A DNA stretch of 13,894 nucleotides, taken from assembly GCA_030596365.1 (NCBI GenBank), contig JAUVKG010000028.1, forward strand, positions 1 through 13,894, written 5' to 3'. The stretch is from Chlamydiota bacterium (GTDB taxonomy: Bacteria; Auribacterota; UBA3054; B51-G9). Positions 13,181 to 13,894 of the stretch are shown in pieces (positions within the stretch are counted from its first letter, which is position 1; the number at the start of each line of letters is the position of its first letter). The notes beneath the pieces were generated by a model. The model saw only the letters and a list, made by a program, of their open reading frames with translations. It had not been told where the DNA came from and did not search any database. Position numbers and translations under genes: made by a program.

Positions 13181-13189
13181 TGATATAAT
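13181..13189 (+). promoter_or_regulatory. Extended -10 promoter of cysK
   Basis: TGATATAAT gives a perfect TATAAT (13184-13189) with the TGn extension. No good -35 box is found 17 bases upstream, so the extended -10 probably carries the promoter. Start near 13196. Confidence 0.6.
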
Positions 13190-13231
13190 AATACAAGTCA
13201 AACAATAAATAACAATAACCTTTATAAAAAA

Positions 13232-13894
13232 ATGAACATTCTTGATTCAATTGGAAACACTCCTTTGGTTAAACTTAATAAGTTATCAAAAAATTTATTT
13301 GCCGATATTTTAGTTAAACTTGAGTCGAGGAATCCAATGGGGAGCGTCAAAGACAGAATTGCTCTCGCTATGATTGAAACAGCCGAAAAAGACGGCTCGC
13401 TTCAATCAGGAGCAACAATTATTGAGCCGACAAGCGGAAATACGGGAATTGGTTTGGCTTTTATTTCAGCGGTTAAAGGATATAAACTAATTCTTACAAT
13501 GCCGGAAACAATGAGTATTGAGCGACGTAAACTTCTTGAAATTATGGGAGCCGAACTTGTACTTACTCCAGGCGATAAAGGGATGAAAGGAGCAATTGAC
13601 GAAGCGGAAAAGCTTGCAAAAGAAATTCCCGGTTCTTATATTCCGCAACAGTTTAACAATCCGGCAAATCCGGCTGTTCATTACGCGACTACTGCTAAAG
13701 AAATCTGGTGCGATACAAATGGTAATGTTGATATTTTTGTTGCAGGGGTTGGGACCGGTGGAACAATTACCGGAATAGGAAATTTTTTAAAAGAACAAAA
13801 TCCAAATATTAAAATCATTGCTGTAGAACCGAAAGGTTCTGCTGTTATTTCAGGAGAAGAAGCCGGACCTCATAAAATTCAAGGAATTGGCGCA
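13232..13894 (+). CDS. cysK: Cysteine synthase A, partial at the window edge
   Basis: 221 codons of an open frame running off the right edge, from an ATG at 13232; about 85-90 residues of a usual CysK are missing. It makes cysteine from O-acetylserine and sulphide with pyridoxal phosphate. GNTPLVKLNKL (8-18) opens the enzyme. NPMGSVKDR (34-42) contains Lys40, the cofactor Schiff-base lysine. TSGNTG (67-72) is the substrate-binding loop, and GVGTGGT (172-178) binds the cofactor phosphate. PETMSIERRKLLEIMGAELVLTPG (91-114) is a CysK hallmark that separates it from cystathionine beta-synthase. No Shine-Dalgarno site is visible; the leader is A-rich. No serine acetyltransferase gene is in the window. 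CysM is a less likely alternative. Confidence 0.95.
   Translation, partial: MNILDSIGNTPLVKLNKLSKNLFADILVKLESRNPMGSVKDRIALAMIETAEKDGSLQSGATIIEPTSGNTGIGLAFISAVKGYKLILTMPETMSIERRKLLEIMGAELVLTPGDKGMKGAIDEAEKLAKEIPGSYIPQQFNNPANPAVHYATTAKEIWCDTNGNVDIFVAGVGTGGTITGIGNFLKEQNPNIKIIAVEPKGSAVISGEEAGPHKIQGIGA

Overview
This is an AT-rich (roughly one-third GC by eye) chromosomal window from a Gram-negative-type bacterium that I cannot place to phylum. Genes use ATG starts; Shine-Dalgarno sites are present on some (the HU-like gene, hypB, the VIT-VWA gene) and absent on others. Intergenic spaces are long and filled with small inverted repeats, as in several uncultured lineages. There are no tRNA or rRNA genes, no CRISPR array and no transposase.

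Layout. Positions 1-4075 carry four minus-strand genes: a partial gene running off the left edge (1-84), a secreted protein of unknown function (198-848), a rhombosortase-type rhomboid protease (1051-1671), and a VIT-VWA surface protein ending in a GlyGly-CTERM-like tail (1982-4075). Facing away from them is a sigma-54 activator with no recognised sensor domain (4686-6119). Next come a Fic protein (6423-7598, +) and a small membrane protein (7665-8117, -). A repeat-packed spacer of about 400 bases precedes an AddB-like nuclease (8516-11353, -). The right end holds an HU gene with promoter and terminator (11731-12000, +), hypB (12353-13075, -) and the start of cysK (13232 to the edge, +).

Main result. 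The left half looks like one regulated surface-protein module. The VIT-VWA gene and the 216-residue secreted-protein gene each have a good sigma-54 (-24/-12) promoter, with the GC doublet about 50 bases before the ATG in both. Each also has the same 28-base upstream element (GACAAAT-n-ATGTA-n6-ATGTACAAT, 22 of 28 identical), starting 67 and 69 bases upstream of that doublet. The only activator in the window that could use such promoters is encoded next to them. The VIT-VWA protein carries the sorting tail that rhombosortases recognise, and a rhombosortase gene lies just downstream. I infer that the activator switches on a VIT-VWA surface protein, its processing protease and a secreted companion.

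Second result. Four copies of a two-hairpin repeat (TGGAGTGCA... stem-loop 1 ...CATTTACTGCGC... stem-loop 2) lie downstream of four different genes, each in the orientation of the gene it follows. The conserved blocks hold while the stems change sequence but keep pairing. One copy forms the last 20 or so codons of the rhombosortase gene. A second hairpin family (GGAACC-nn-GCATACGC-n-GGTCA inside a variable stem) occurs twice.
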